Shown one piece after another: positions 9,635 to 23,930 of a stretch of DNA of 64,000 nt. The stretch comes from Thalassia testudinum (taxonomy: Eukaryota > Streptophyta > Magnoliopsida > Alismatales > Hydrocharitaceae): assembly GCA_037157565.1 (NCBI GenBank), contig JAZHRO010000054.1, forward strand, positions 19,141,501 to 19,205,500, read 5' to 3'. The notes under the pieces are model-generated. The model made no database searches. It was not told the DNA's origin and was given only the letters and a program-made list of their open reading frames with translations. The position numbers and the translations under genes are program-made. Every line of letters begins with the position of its first letter. Position 1 is the first letter of the stretch.

Positions 9635-11856
9635 TGTTACGACCCAGTTCCTGAATCCCTACAGGACATGAGACCGGACTGACTCGACTGATCCCAAGAC
9701 CTAGTTATCCAACGAGAAAGTAACAAAAAAGCAGGAAAGTAAACCACATTCACTTTGCTAAGCAAGTAACAGTAACAAAAGTACAGCAGTAAAGAAATAA
9801 AACCACTACAGTACACACCACCATAACAATATAAAGTAAACGGAACAAGAATATAAAGTAGAAAATGTCATAGTACAGAGGTGCAAGAACTACTCACTAC
9901 AATTAAAAAAGGAGTGCAACAGAAAGCTACAACTATTGGGCTCTATTGGGCGCAGCACCCTCTGCAGCCGTAGGCTCTGGCTGCTCAACACCTGGACCAC
10001 GAAATCAGCGAACGCTGAGTATAATGGCAACCAACTAACTAAAGCAGTAAAGGTGAACAGGTAGCTGTTGTTTTTCAATTACTAATTATTCTCTTGCATT
10101 AGTTGGTTTATTTATCAGGTCTCTTTCTTGATCTCGAATGTTCCTCGTGGGAATGATCTTGATTGCAGTCTTTTCCGAAGAGTAGAAGTCGCACGTGGTG
10201 CTCTCCTGACCGAGAGAGTCCCCCATGGTGGTCCTACACCCAATCAACCACCCCAAGGTCACGGACAGACGTAACGGTGACTACAACACGCGCGATAAGC
10301 GCGCGGGTAGCTATCCCGCACTGGCACGAGGTCAGTCAGTTTCATTAGCGAGTGCGCCCAAAGCACAGCACGGAACCAGTAGAGGGCATAACCCTCTTAA
10401 TAATAGGGCTCTAGCCCCTAAGAACCAAATAGGGGTCTCGCCCCTCCACAGTCTGCGCATCCTCGCTTGGCTACCCTGGTTTGCCCAGTGGGCCTAACAA
10501 GTCGGTGTAGGGTGGCTAGCTGAACCCTGGGCCCCGTGGGGTGGCTAACTCTCTCCCTACACTAGTAGCTCTCCCCGGTACTATGTACACGAGGGCCAAG
10601 AAGTCGGTACAGAGTGGCCAATTCTAACCCCAGGTCCCGACCCAAGGGCGGCTAGCTCCGCTCTACACTAAACAAGGGGGGATAGTAGCTCTCCTTCGTA
10701 CTCCAAACTCAAGGGCAAGCTCACTTCCCCACTCACATTTCCAGTTCCATTCCATTTATTTCCAGGAGTTCTACTCCTAATTTCCCGTACGGTTCATGCT
10801 CATATTCCTCATGTCATTCCATACCAGGTTTCATCATTTCTATTTCCATTCTCAGGTTATACACATGCAACTCGTAATTCTATCGTTCACATTTCCATAT
10901 CTAATTTATTCACAGATAGCTCGTGTTTCCAACATTCACCTTTCCATTTTCAAATTATATACATGTAGCTCATATTATGTGTGCGACAGGAAAATTACAT
11001 TCAACAATTAACTAGCACAAGTACTACATATTTCGTAGGCAACTGTTATTCAATTACAAGCATTTGTTATCATTCTATCTACTCATTCAAGACTGCAATC
11101 CATTTATTCAATACAGACATTCCAGTATTTCTAATCCTAGGATTCATGTCACATCCTAGGTTCTAATCATTCATTCCACACATGCATTTAGGTTTTAATT
11201 AAATTAAGGGGAAGCCACTCTACCAGTAAACCCAGGAGTAATGGGGGCTTCAACGGCAGGCTCATGTGCCTCAGCAAGCCCCGAACCCGCAACGGCAACC
11301 AGTCCTATCACAAGGATCAATCACAAGAGAATACTCAAAACAGTATAGAAAGTCTTCTAACAAGTAGAGGAATTCATACGGGAAACATCGGTATCTTAAT
11401 TGCGGAAATCGGACTCAAACGAACCTTAAACGGGTTAAAAACAGTGTTCCTGACTTAAATTAGACGTCCGGAACAACTTCTAGATGTCTTAAAAGTGTCC
11501 AGCGCCATACCTCAAGTCCTGCGCCACTCCTCAGACGTCCAGGAACTCCGCTGGACCGTCTGGACCTAGTTCCAGACGTCCCACCACCTCTTCGGACATC
11601 TGGAAGCGCTTCTCGTCGTCTAGTAGGTCACCCAGACGTTTGGAATGCGTGGGAGGGCATGTTCCGCGCCTTCCCAAAGTGAATCCTACACGCGGAAATT
11701 GAATCTTCTCAAATCAGGCATGATACAGTGCATCGGCGGAGCTGCCTGCATGGCCATATCTGCAAAGAAGACGTACCTTCGTGAGGCCTCCTTCTTAGTC
11801 GTCTGGCACCACCTCCAGACGTCCACACCGTCGTTTGGAGGTCACTCCAGACGTCT

Positions 11857-11879
11857 GATTCTAGTAAAATCCCAGAACC
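11857..11879 (-). other. conserved LTR-A hairpin
   Basis: On the minus strand the arms are GGTTCTGG and CTAGAATC around a 7-base loop. All eight positions pair if two G-U wobbles are allowed. It is at the same place as the hairpins at 14866, 25961 and 34189. Confidence 0.55.
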
Positions 11880-12185
11880 AGAACCTGCTTCCGCCCTCTC
11901 GCACCGCATGTGGCTGCGCCGCGCCGTCTCGCCTGCTGCTCTGGCTGCAGCAATGTTGGGGAGGACCTCTCCGATGCACTCCTCTGCCTTGCGCACACGC
12001 CGCTTCGGCCGTGAGCTCACCAGAGAGCTCCCACGCGAGCTTGCAAGCTACTCCTCTCTCTCTCTCGCTTCTCCTCCTCCCCGTCACGCCGCTCCTTCTC
12101 TTCGCCATTCTCGCTCTGCTGCTCTCGCTGGAGGAAGGAGGAAAGTGGCTGGGAAGTGGGGGTGGAATGAGGGAGAGGAGGGGGC

Positions 12186-12195
12186 CTTATATAAG
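12186..12195 (-). promoter_or_regulatory. LTR-A TATA box
   Basis: CTTATATAAG preceded on the minus strand by CCTAAACCC (telo-box-like), the same arrangement as at 14543-14573. It is the likely core promoter of this LTR copy. Confidence 0.6.
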
Positions 12196-12429
12196 GGTGT
12201 GGGTTTAGGGTTTTCGTCGGGCGGAAGGAGAGAGAAGAAGGAAACGAGGGATGTGTACTGTCTACGCGCAGTACGCGCGCAGACGTGAGTTTGTACTCAA
12301 ATTTTTCGATTTTCAAACTTCTGGGAATGAGTCCAGACGTCTGACCCTCAGTCAAGACGTCTTACCAGACGTCTGACCTAAAGTTCGAATGTCTTAAAAA
12401 GGCTTAACAGCACGGGTCTTAACAATGAC

Positions 12430-14359
12430 CCTCGGCCTGCACCGCACCACACAAATGCCCATTCAAGCTAAATGGTCAGAAGGATCGAGAGGGATTCAAT
12501 TTCGGGAGCCGAGTGCCCGTGACGACTAAAAAGCCAAGGGGCAAAAACAATATATGCCATGCTGCTCGCTCTCATGCCCACGATGTGGGACAATTCTTAG
12601 CATCACACAGGCGTTGCAGTCAGAGTGCACACATTTGGAAAATAGATGTAGTGACAACATAAGTCATGCTGCAATTTAAAACTGGAAGGTAAAGACCATT
12701 GCACCGACGGTATAAACATTCCAATCAACGTCAGGAACGATAAGCATCCCAGAGTTGTCATGCGATTTGGGCACGAATGGAGTCGCCCCTTGTAACTACA
12801 TCAGCATCAACTCCATGCTCAACTTCGGTGTCATTGACATCCTCGAAATCTTCAAGACCTTCCCTCGATTTGAGGGCCCAAATTAATTTCAATTTTAAAA
12901 TAAATTATATATTTGTAAGGCTCTTATATAGGGCTACATAATTATTAAGTTTATTTACAAAAATAATTATATTTACTATATAAATAAATTAGCTAAAGAT
13001 TGTGATTTATGTACACTGATTTTTTAGTTTATTTCTTAATTACAGCATAAATTATTTAATTAATGATCAAATTGAGTTATTACAGTAGTAATATATATAT
13101 TAAAGTATTTATTACAGATTTTTATTATATTTTACATATTTTATTTTAATTGATTTACATTTAAATCAGTGATTTCGGTGTGTTTTAAATATAAATTAGG
13201 TATAAATAGTATAATACATTATAAATATAGTTAAATTAGTTTAAATTACTTAAAATGATATAATAAAAATGTACAATATAAATTTGTTCAGTAATAAATT
13301 CATTTAGTAATTTATTCTAATTTAATTTAGTAACTTACTTGGAACTTAATAAATTAATTATTTATTGTATAGATATAATTAAATTATGTTACAGGCATAT
13401 TAGTGTACATTATACATAGATAAATACGTATGTATAATATCATTCATAAATATGCTTATTTATATGAGTTTATTAATTTATATAGCTTATTATACATATA
13501 AGTTAATATGATAAATTGTTAAATATATAAATAGGTTGTATACAATATAAGTTATCTTAAGTACTTAATTTATGTTATAGCATGCGTACATAAGTTATGT
13601 ATACATATTATATACATATTATACATTATTTACAAAGATAGCCTAATATATATCATATATATACATGTATTTACGTAGTATACATACTATTTTTGTTTAT
13701 TTTTGGAATTTTTCTGATTTTTATGGATTTTATGAGTTTCACAGAGGTAGGAGGTGAGAGAGAAAGAAAGAGATGAGAGAAATAGACTTGTTTTTGGTAT
13801 TTTTATTTTGATTCTTTTATTAAATTCCAAGGCATACCGAACTGTTGGTTGGTATGTTCTACTAAGTCGAGATTTTAGATGACCTTGAAACTTGGTATAT
13901 ACCTAGAAATATATTTAATCTTGACCAAGACAGGTTTATTTTATTTTTTTGGATTTTTTATAGCATTTTTATTTATTTACGAAGGAAACACATTCTAAGT
14001 CTAAAAAGGATTTTTTTATTAGAGCCTAAGGCAATAGTATGTAGGATGAGGGGTGAAAAGGTAGTAATTCAACACATCAAAGAAAAGGTGCTCAATCAAA
14101 TAAACATGAATTTTTATTTAATTTTATCACATTTTCCATGTTTGGGCAGCTATATACATGTATGCTGACAAAGAATATATTTAATAGATCACAAGCCGTT
14201 CAAATGAAATTTAAAAATACCTATCAATATATGAATGCTTATACATAGTTTTTTTTACAACAAATAGAACATGTCAGCCATTGAATAAAATCAAATCCCA
14301 ACCACTGCCCAATCATTTTAAATCATCCAGCAGGAGCAACAGCTACAGTAGCAGCTTCA
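12430..14359. other. intergenic, strongly AT-rich
   Basis: No gene recognised. 12430-12890 is mixed-composition DNA with no readable family. 12900-13740 is very AT-rich (TTTATATA-type runs). 13740-14360 is featureless up to the target duplication of the next LTR. Confidence 0.5.
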
Positions 14360-14542
14360 GATAATGTAATATCCTGTCACACTTTTAGCCTTTTAGGATA
14401 TTTGGAGTTTCAGTCAGACGTCCGTCCAGATGTCTAGATCCTTTACCGGACGTTTGAAAATGAAATTTTTATATGCACACTGCGCTCTGCGTGTGAGCGG
14501 TGCGCAAGACCCTCTTCTCCTCTCTCCCTTCCTTTTCTTCCC

Positions 14543-14573
14543 AAACCCTAACCCCCCACGCCTTCTATATAAG
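14543..14573 (+). promoter_or_regulatory. LTR-A core promoter: telo-box and TATA box
   Basis: AAACCCTAACC (from 14543) is followed by CTATATAAG at 14565-14573 and a pyrimidine/CCACC-rich stretch typical of plant transcription starts. The same order appears reversed at 12186-12215. Copies 25411 and 33700 have weaker variants at the same place (cttaaaaggg near 25661, ctttagaagg near 33891). Confidence 0.6.
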
Positions 14574-14865
14574 CCACTCCCTCCCATCTCTCCACTCCAC
14601 ACACCAACCACCACCACCTTCAAAGCTGTGCGGGAGTGACGAGAGGAGGCGAGCGAGGGAGAGCGAGAGGGAGAAGGAGGAGGGTGCGGGAGGAGGGGAC
14701 CGAGGTCGGGGAGCTTTGATGGAAGCTTGGCGGAGCTCGCACGACCATTGCGGGCTCGTGTAGGAGGAGGAGAGAGCTCAGGGAGATGGCCTCCCGACCC
14801 TCTGCAACGGCTGGAGCTGCGGCGGCGCGAGGCGAAGTGAGCGGAGAGCGCTGGAAGGGGTTCCT

Positions 14866-14886
14866 AATACTGGAAGTTTTCCAGTA
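14866..14886 (+). other. conserved LTR-A hairpin
   Basis: Arms atactggaa (14866-14874) and ttccagtat (14878-14886) pair perfectly with a 3-base loop. Compared with the copy at 25961, a T-A pair is replaced by an A-T pair on both arms. Confidence 0.6.
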
Positions 14887-17039
14887 TCAGACATCTGGAG
14901 TGGAGTCTAAACGATTGATAGGGTACTTGGACGTCTGGAGCTAAGGACAGACGTTTGAAAGCACTTATATCGCAAGGTACATTCTTTTTCACGGTTACGG
15001 CCATGCAGGCCTCACCGCAGACGCATGGTTTGGCCTGATTTGGGGGCCTGTGGTTGTTGTACGCTGGAGCAGCCTTGGGAAGGAGGGTGAAACACTTTCC
15101 CACGTGCTTTTGGACGTCTGTTCACATCACCAGACATCCGTTGGAGCGTTCAGACGACCAGAGGCATTGAACTGCCTTCATGCGATCACAGAGAAGGCAT
15201 GGACGTTTGAGGATACCGCAGGGACTTAAGGTAAAGATCTAGCACCTTTTAAGATGAAAGGGAGTATCCCCAGACGTCTGATTTTGAACAGTATGCACGT
15301 TTTTGACCCGTTTGGGTCCGATCGGGGTCTATTTTACGCAAACAAAATACCTGTGTTTTTCTTGCGAGTTTCTCTACGTACTAAAGTCCTTTATACACTG
15401 TTCTGAAACCTCCTTTTGTGATGTATTCCCTGGTATAGGGTTTCAGCCTGCTGCTTGTTTGGGACTCGCAGAGATGCCTGGGTCTGCGGTTCGAGCCCCC
15501 ATTACTCCCATTTTGCCTGGTAGAGTGGTTAATTCTGTTGATAATATTTAAATAAGAATGTGCTTGTAGAAATAGCCAAATGGAACCCTAGGATGTGGCA
15601 TGAACCCTAGAATAGAGAAATGAATGAACCGTTTGTGCTGTATAATGTACTTGCATGCATGATTGAGACAAATTGTTAGCAATTACCTATATTATAATAA
15701 GCTACTTGTAATTTATTAACAATTACCTGTGAAATCACTAGTTGCATGTATCGAATTATGGAAAACACATGCTGCCTGCATATGCATGAGAGATGAATTG
15801 TGAATGATGAAATCTGGATCGGAATAAAAGAGGTAAACATGAGCATGAACCCTACAGGGAATTAGGAGTAGAACTCCTGTGGATATATGGAAACTTGGAA
15901 TGTAGACGGGAAGTGTGTTGGCCCTTGAGTACGTGGTACCAAGGAGAGCAACTGTCTCCTTTTCGTGTAGAGCGGAGCTAGCCGCCCTTAGGTTGAGACC
16001 CGGGGTTAGGATTGGCCACTTTACACCGACTCCTGTTGGCTCTCGTGTACGCGGTATCGAGGCAAGCTACTAGTGTAGGGAGAGAGCTAGCCACCCCACG
16101 AGGCCCGGGGTTCAGCTAGCCACCCTACACTGACTTGGTAGGCCCTTTAGGCAAACTGGGGTAGTCAAACGAGGGTACGCGGATTGTGGAGGGGCGAGAC
16201 CCCTGTTTGGTTCTGAGGGGAGAGACCCCTATTCTGAGAGGGCAAGGCCCTATACTATTCCGTGCTGTACTTTGGGCGTACCTGCTAATGGAAATGACTG
16301 ACTGCGTGTCAATGCAGGGTAGCTACCCGTGCGCTTATCATGCATGCCGTAGTCACCGCTACATCTTGACAGTTACCTCGGGGTGGTTGACTAGGTGTAG
16401 GACTACCACGGGGGACTCTCCCGGCCAGGAGAGCACCACGTGTACCTTCTACTCTACCGAAAACACTGTAATCAAGATCGTTCCCACGAGGAACATACAA
16501 TATCAAGAATATCTGAATGTTTGAGGAAAATGGGTGAAAAGGAAATACACATAAAACAGATAAATAGAAAAGAGAATTAAACATGTTGCTTTTACTGTTT
16601 TAGATAGTATAGATACCACTCTACTCAGCGTTCGTTGACTCTGTCATTTTATAATACTGTTCAGGACCAGGAGTTGAGTAGCCCGAGCTTTCTGCTATGG
16701 AGGGTGCTGGGCCCAATCGAGCCCAGCCATAGTTTTCAGCACTTCCTTTTCGTTCCTTTACTGTTGTAGTAAGTGTTGGACTGTTAGTTACTATTTGACT
16801 CTACTGTTTACTTCCACTTTCCATTGTTTTTGTTGTTGTGGTGGCATGTAATGAAACAACAGATTTACTTTCCTTTACTACTTTGTACGTTTCTTCTGCT
16901 TAGTTATATTGCATATGTAAATGCGGTTTATTTTTTTGCTTTTTGGTTATTTCTTGTTGGACGATTGAGTCTTGGGATTAGTCGAGACGAGCTGATCTCA
17001 GGTCCTGTAGGGATCTGGGAATTGGGTCGTAACGGATAG

Positions 17040-20000
17040 TAGTAGCAGCAATTGCAGCAGTAGTTACAATAACTCTCAGCAGCTCTCAAGAAGCTGCTCA
17101 AACGTCTTAAATTGATTTCTAAGGCTGCTGTGCAGCCATCAGGATCTCAATTTCAGTAGTTCTGAATTTGAATATTAGTGGCCATATATATATTCCAATC
17201 TACAAACACCCCAAGAACAGACTAAATAAGACTGATTCGGGAGTGTTTATTCACTAAAATCCGATCAGATCTTCATTTTTAAAATCAAGTAGACTCTATT
17301 GACACAATCATGCAGGCCATAAAAACCAATTATTGATTCAGATACTGTCCTAAGTTCCTTTTATGTAGGTCTGAAAATCATTTGGTGTACTTAAATCCGT
17401 GGAACTCTGATTTGATCTCCATTTCACACCGTAGATAGTGTGAATCATGAAGATCAAATCAAGAGTTGAATTCTTGTAATCATGGCACCAAAACCACATT
17501 GAGATCCATCAAAAGTCAGTTAGATCTCCATGATTAGATTGGGATCAAAATGTGCATTGGAAAACAAATGTTGCCCATATAGGGTTGTTGCTATGAATTT
17601 AGCACTGATTTAATCATGTTCTTGTCTTCAACACCATTGATTGGTGATCAAGGTAAGTTAGTGATAAAATCATAATGCATTGGATCCTTGTTTTATCTCA
17701 AATCAGGGAGATCGATTCTCCTTGATAGGACTCCGCGATAAGTGACTTAAATAAGGTATATGCTCATCCCTAAATCAAAACAACACTTAAGGACATTAGA
17801 ATCCTTGCATACACCCAAATCAAGCACTTAAAATATCAAAAAGCTCAATCAAATCAATGAAGCTCAAAATACATTCCAAATCACCGAATTGGACATTAAA
17901 AACAATTTTAAACATGATCGAGTGATTTGAGTTTATAAAACAAGATGAGGGGGTTTTTGTGACTTTCCGAAATGAGTGGGAGAACCCCCAAGGTGATTTG
18001 TGGCGCTAATTTCAAATCTAAGACACAAGGTCCTCAGATCTGAAATTAAACCTGATGAAGGGGTGATTAGAAAAATTAAAATCGAGGGAAATTAGAATGT
18101 GAAACAAACATATGAAGAGGAAGAACAGTGATCAATGAGTAAGATAAATTCTTCTCATTTAATCTGAATTGATCAGAAAAGGTGGAGGTGATTTCTACAC
18201 TAATCTACTCCTAAGCTAAACTACAAACCAGTGGATTCACTAACTGATCTACTCTTATCTGATCTACACTACACTAACAATCACTACATCTATGCTAGAG
18301 CTACAAAGCATTAAAACCTAGTTTAAATAGAAGAATGGGACTTGTAAGGAGAACTGCAGCTGGTGGCTGCAGTGATGGAGGGGGAATCTCCAGCGGATTG
18401 AAAACTCGCTAGTGGAGTTCTAGGTCGCCCTCAGGTGCTACAATGTCCTTAGCGGCGAGGAGAGTCAGAGAGGAAGATGGAGCTTCACCACCAGTGGCAG
18501 TGAAATAAGGATAGTATGAGGAGAGGAGCCGGAGTGGATGAATGATCGGCTCAAGGGGTGTAGAAGGGAGTCGATCCTTTGCATGCGAGGCAAGGGAGCT
18601 CCTTAAGTAGAACGATCAGTGAATCAGGGCACCATAGTGGTGCGATTAGCCACCTAGGGCACCTACAGTTGGATGGAGAGGAGAGAGCACACGCGAAGCT
18701 TAAATCAAATCTTAGCCGCTAGATGGGATCTGGGCAAGGTGGTGAAGCTACACGTCGAATCGCGCGAAGCTTCCAATCAAAGGCAACCACAGATCAAGAG
18801 GATCAGAGATTAAATGACTAAGATGGGATGTGTTCTAACGATGAGCAGTGATCCACGAGGAGCATCGTTCACTTCAGTTCTATTGGGAAAATTGCACAAT
18901 AATCCCCCAACAAAATAGTATGAAATTTGTAGGGAGGCCCATAAGTGGTATAAAAAGATTACAAAGCAGCCCTTAGAGGCTTTCAAATAGGTCCCTGTGG
19001 GTTACAAATAGGTCCTTGGAAGGTTTTCTATGCATGGAATGTGATATGTGAAGGACCTAAATGTGAAACTCTAATTGCAAGGTTCTAATGATGTCCAAAT
19101 GCAACCAAATTTTTATTAAAGCTCAATTAAACATATTAGAAGTTAATTTTATTTTTGATTTGGAGTTTTGAGCTCATTTATGTGTTCAATTTGCAATTGA
19201 ATCACCATTTTGCATTATTTAATAAGATATCTCAATAAATGACCTATTTAAGCATTTTTAGCACAAATTTGGTGTTTTAGATCTTTTCTGTTATTTCTCA
19301 CACTTAACCCTTTTTTTGTGTTAATTCCATAGTATTTAATCTAGTTTCTAGCTTAACTTAGGCGATTTAGCTATGATGACTCACAACTCATCATACCCCC
19401 ATACTTGGGTTTTGCTAGTCCCTTAGTAAACAACTCATTAAAGTGCAAAGCAATTTAGGCATCAACAAGGTAAGTGTGTTGAGATATCTATTTTTCTTCT
19501 TTTCTTTTTTTCAAAAAGTTAAGTGTTTAAAGATGATCTTTAAGTTGAAAGATTTTTCTAATAAATCAACTGTGTTTATATCTGGACATTGTGAGAACCT
19601 GCTGCTTAGGAAGACTGACCAGAACTTAAGACCGATATGACATAGACCATCTCTCGACTAAAAAGGACTCTTGATATTTAACCTTTTAGTCGAATTTCAA
19701 GACTCAGGGGGTTTTACAGAGACTTAGACGCTAAGAGGTTATGGTTGTGCTTAGTGATGAGTCAGGACTAACAAGGTGAATTTTAAAACTCAATCCCAGA
19801 GTTTCACTTCTTTCTAAGTCCAGGTTGGTCCTAGCTTCAGCTCATATTTTTAGATTGACTCTCAAGAAACGAGGAATACTCAAACCCAACTCTTATTGCG
19901 TTTGTGGCTCAAAGAATATTTGGTGGAATAGGGTATTTGTATTGCACCCTGAAGACATTTTTGGTGGAATTTTGCATTTACAGGATTTGGAGAACATACT

Positions 20001-20340
20001 TGTCTTATTCAAGAGAATGTCTTTTTTGAAAATTCTTTTTGACTTTTTCTTAATTTTTTTTTCACATAAATGTCACTATGTCTTCAACAACTTTATTTGG
20101 TAGAGCACACCTTATTTGGTGGGTGAGTTCTTTGGTGGAAAAAGCTTCTCCTAGACATAAGACTAAAGACTAGGATAAAGAGTCAATGAGGTTCCTACAT
20201 CATCGAAGAGGTCTACCGGGAGGGAGAAGGTCGATTGATCAAAGATGTAAGTGTGGAGCTACTTGATCGATTGATGTTCCCGCGACTAAGGAGATTGAAA
20301 GAGAAGAGGGAGGAGAAGAAAGAGTAAATGCGGATCCTCT
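17040..20340. other. non-coding, possibly decayed LTR-retrotransposon untranslated DNA
   Basis: No coding frame recognised. The stretch contains many gatcaaatc/agatctcc phrases, a GC-richer part at 18300-18890, and near 19300-19480 a passage (cttaaccctttttttgtgtt ... acccccatacttgggttttg) of a kind common in the untranslated 3' regions of plant Tat/Athila-type gypsy elements. No LTR ends could be paired. The attribution is tentative. Confidence 0.25.
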
Positions 20341-23300
20341 CTCGACGATTTTCTCACCAATCCATTTTTATCACAATCATTAACCAAGATAAGTAACCAC
20401 GATAGGTGCATCTTAACCCATGTTCACTTTCCTAAAGAAACAAAGGCTAACTGAGGGGTATCTATATTGACAGAACATATTTATTGGAGGTATATATGTC
20501 GATATCAAAAATGTAAGGGTATGTCCATTTTATTAAAAGTTTATAAGGATATATATCTAAAAACCTCTAAATAATATTGCACACTCGAATGCATGCTTAC
20601 TAAGAGTGAATAAGTATCCATGCACCATTACCTCTACTATAATCTACCATCTTAATGTGGTTGCATAGGATAATATTATTGTAAATGACAAGGAAAATAT
20701 TTTCTTGAAATGCAAATTTAAGCTTTAAATTAATGATAAAGAAATTCAACTAATTTACCAAGAATTACTTTCTAACTAATTAACCAAAATTGAACTATCA
20801 AATCTAGATACCAAACTAAAATAATCAAGTCAACAAGCTTTATCCAATTGACGAATCATCATAGAATTCAAAATCTCACTTGGTAATGATTTGTGATCAA
20901 GTTAAAAAGCAAATTACTGTGATCAAATTAACAACCAAATATAAAGTATCAAATTCATTGATTTTTCAAAATTAATTGAAACTAATCAAGTCGAAATCCA
21001 AATGGACAAATCTATTTTGAATTATATCACAGCTGATTCTCGAACGCTCTGTTTTTTGGATCGCATCAAAAATAGGAAAAACCAATGGGATGTAATCCGA
21101 ATAGCACTCATAGTTATAATAGAGATGCGTCACTTATGCATGGAATATTTAATATTATCTCTAAGATTTTATTTGACAGCAAGATAAGAGTTACATTAGG
21201 ACAGCATACTTAAGAATAAGTGGAGAAGGATATTTGATTAAGATATAGAAAGCATATGATGAAATGAAATGATCGGTATTGCAACAAGATGTCAGTAGAT
21301 ATTTACTCTATATTAAGATATAGATATAACTGGAGTTGATATAATATAATAAATATATTTTAATAAATATATTATAGTAGAGTAGGTATTTTAATATATG
21401 TTAAGAGGATTCATCCTACAAACAGTATCCTTATCCCTCTCCAAAAACCATCCTCAACATGCTAGTGGAGTTCCATGGTTCCATTTCGCCCGTCTATCTC
21501 CTTGAATCTGTCGGCAAAGCTTTGTCAACCAGCCTTTACAATTAATTCGTTTTTAAAGGCATGATCAACAATGCAAGTTCTTAAATGCCCATGTGTAAGA
21601 CGTGGACACCAATGTCAAAGATTAAAAAAAAGACAAAAAATGAAAAAATCAAATTAAATTTAATTGAGCTTTGTTTTTTTGCATGATAAATGTCATAGCT
21701 GGTGTTCCATTACATCAAAAGAAAGTTAAGAGTCCACCATAGTGTAGTCGACTAATGAAAGCTTTTAACTTTGACAAAAAAAAGATTTAGATTTAAATCT
21801 TGTGACAGAGATTATTAATTTCTCCACAGTTTACCCAATTACGATTTTGGTTACCAAAAAAGAAAGTTAGATGAGATGACTATAAGGACAAGAGAAAACA
21901 AAAGAAAACCACAAGGATTAAATCTAGTTGAGCATGGCCACACTAAATGAACGTTAATTACCCAATATAAGAAGAACAGCCAATTGATGCATTCAATTTG
22001 AAAAACCATTGAGAGTAAAAAAAAGCACCCCCAAGTTTCTGTAAATGGTTAGTCTAGCAACTTTTAACTCTACACAGTTAAATGATAGCGCTGAACTCTT
22101 TCTTACTGACATTATAAATTTATAATACACTAATCAAAGTCCACATGGGAAGAATTAATTAATATTTTGATATTATTTATTTTCTCGAGAGATTGGCCAT
22201 CCACCTAAAGCATGTGGCTTTCCCTTCTCTTGTTTCTATATGTTTGCTGGCAGTAAGATTCTTAAGAAGAGGGCAACCACTTGCTCTCCTGGGGCCTAAT
22301 TAAGAATATTTATAGATGCAAGAGACAGAAGCAATCACATGTTCATAGCAAAAGCCACAACTTCCCTTAGTTTAAGGAATCTAACAGCAGTTTGTAAATA
22401 TAATTATCTCACCCAAATGCATCGATAAGATGACCCTTTACTTTGAATATGTCAACAATACATCTAACAATTCATCTCAAGGTGTAATGCAGACTGCAGG
22501 GTGGACTGAAATTCTTCGGCCTATGCATTCCCTCTGCAACTTCCTCTGCCAAATTTTGTTTCTTTGTTGGAGGATTTGTTAAGAATAGAATGGCTATCTA
22601 CTTGAGAATATTATATTAGCTTGGAGTTCATAATGAACGTGGTAAAAGTAAGATAAGGTATCTTTTTGTGAAGATTATATGCTTCGATTTACGTTTACTA
22701 CGGTCAATATTCTAAATCATGACAACCCTGGGCGTATACCCTATATATTTTGGTAACCTTCCAAATCTGGCCTTCACATTTGACTTTGAGTGAGCATTAC
22801 TTCAAGGAGTACGAGTTTAGTGTAAGACAATTATAAAAAAAAATCACAGGTTAGTTTACAACGTAGGTTACCTAACCTGAGTTAGTATAAGTTATAATAA
22901 GGGTTAATCTTGTTTGTATTTATTGAATAAGTGTTCGAAATAGAGGTTATCCTCTGATATGACAATGTGGTGTTTACTTGAAAATGAAGATTAGAATGAG
23001 AAATAAAATGATAAAAGATATATTTGTCTTTGGAATGATATTTATGTTAGTTAGTTGTTGTTTGTTGAAATAATATTAATTTAATAAAAAGGGTTCAAGG
23101 GAAAATAGAAAGCAAAGGTAGATACTACTATCATTTGGTTTATCAAGTCTGTTAACAACATACATGTTATAATCACATGAAAGTCAGATCCACCTGCTTA
23201 ATTTATTGGTTGGTAAAGCACTTCATTTAAGCAGGAGGAAATATGGATGATAGAAGATAACATCCAGACACAATCAGGTTAGTTTTGACTTCTGATTGAA

Positions 23301-23930
23301 TTTTATACCTATTGTTGATGTATATAAAATATTTTCTTGAGAAAGAAAGGACCGATTGAGGGCTGCTGGCTCAAGGTCTCTCTCAATTCATTTTTCATGT
23401 TTTGCTCACATTGATTGAGGGCTGACTGAGAACATCATCCAAATGAAGACCCAGACAGTTTGCACCCAAAGTAAATTGTCGTACACTGCAAATTTTTTGC
23501 TTTATCTAGATCAACATTACTTCTCCCCAAAATCACGGCTATTAAATACTTAGTCATGAGTGAGATTTGAATGAGTAAAATATTGAGTTAAAAATTCATC
23601 GTTATAGTTGTGTAAAAACCTGTTATTCAGGTAATTTTATTGAAACTTTGGTGAATCCCAGATTGACCAAGAGAAAACTAACGTTTGATTAAAAATCGCA
23701 TTTGTAATTATTATCCCAAAGCAAATTAATTGGTTAAAATTAATCTACACTAGCTATTCTATTTAAAGAATAAATAATAAAAAAATATAGAATAATATGA
23801 AAAAAAGAGAAAAATAGAGAGAGAATGAACCAATATTGTATTTAAATATTTTAGAGTCTATTACAACTACCTAAAGAAAACAAAACTATACTAAAAAGTA
23901 GTAAAAAGATAGGGGTGAAAAAATCCTCCT
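20341..23930. other. intergenic, AT-rich
   Basis: No gene or named repeat seen. A plausible TATA box (atatttatag, 22307-22316) followed by a leader-like stretch has no open frame behind it. Confidence 0.4.

Larger units (their letters stand above)
9635..12424 (-). mobile_element. solo LTR-A, minus orientation
   Basis: The 2790-bp unit starts tgttacgacc and ends cttaaca, flanked by identical 5-bp duplications atgac (9630-9634 and 12425-12429). This is the TG...CA plus 5-bp pattern of an LTR left after recombination. It is the reverse complement of the family at 14365, 25411 and 33700. Read on the minus strand it has GACGTC motifs, a CTTATATAAG TATA box, the hairpin at 11857-11879, more GACGTC motifs, the mini-hairpin block near 10381-10447, and the tail. 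Orientation was chosen from the TATA box; element sense is not proven because no internal region is present. No convincing coding frame. Confidence 0.85.
14365..17034 (+). mobile_element. solo LTR-A, plus orientation
   Basis: The 2670-bp unit starts tgtaatatcc and ends ggtcgtaacg (final CA apparently mutated to CG). Flanks are gataa (14360-14364) and gatag (17035-17039), a 5-bp duplication with one mismatch, so this is an older copy. It lies in a gcagcagtag-rich target. Layout: GACGTC-type motifs (14414-14460), AAACCCTAAC and CTATATAAG promoter, GA-rich leader, hairpin at 14866-14886, further GACGTC-type motifs to about 15280, mini-hairpins near 16190-16251, and the conserved tail from 16920. 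It groups with the 9635 copy by its TATA and telo-box. No coding frame believed. Confidence 0.85.

Noticed and set aside
15485..15510. tRNA-like B-box GGTTCGAGCCC
   Set aside because: No A box or cloverleaf nearby and not conserved in the other LTR-A copies.
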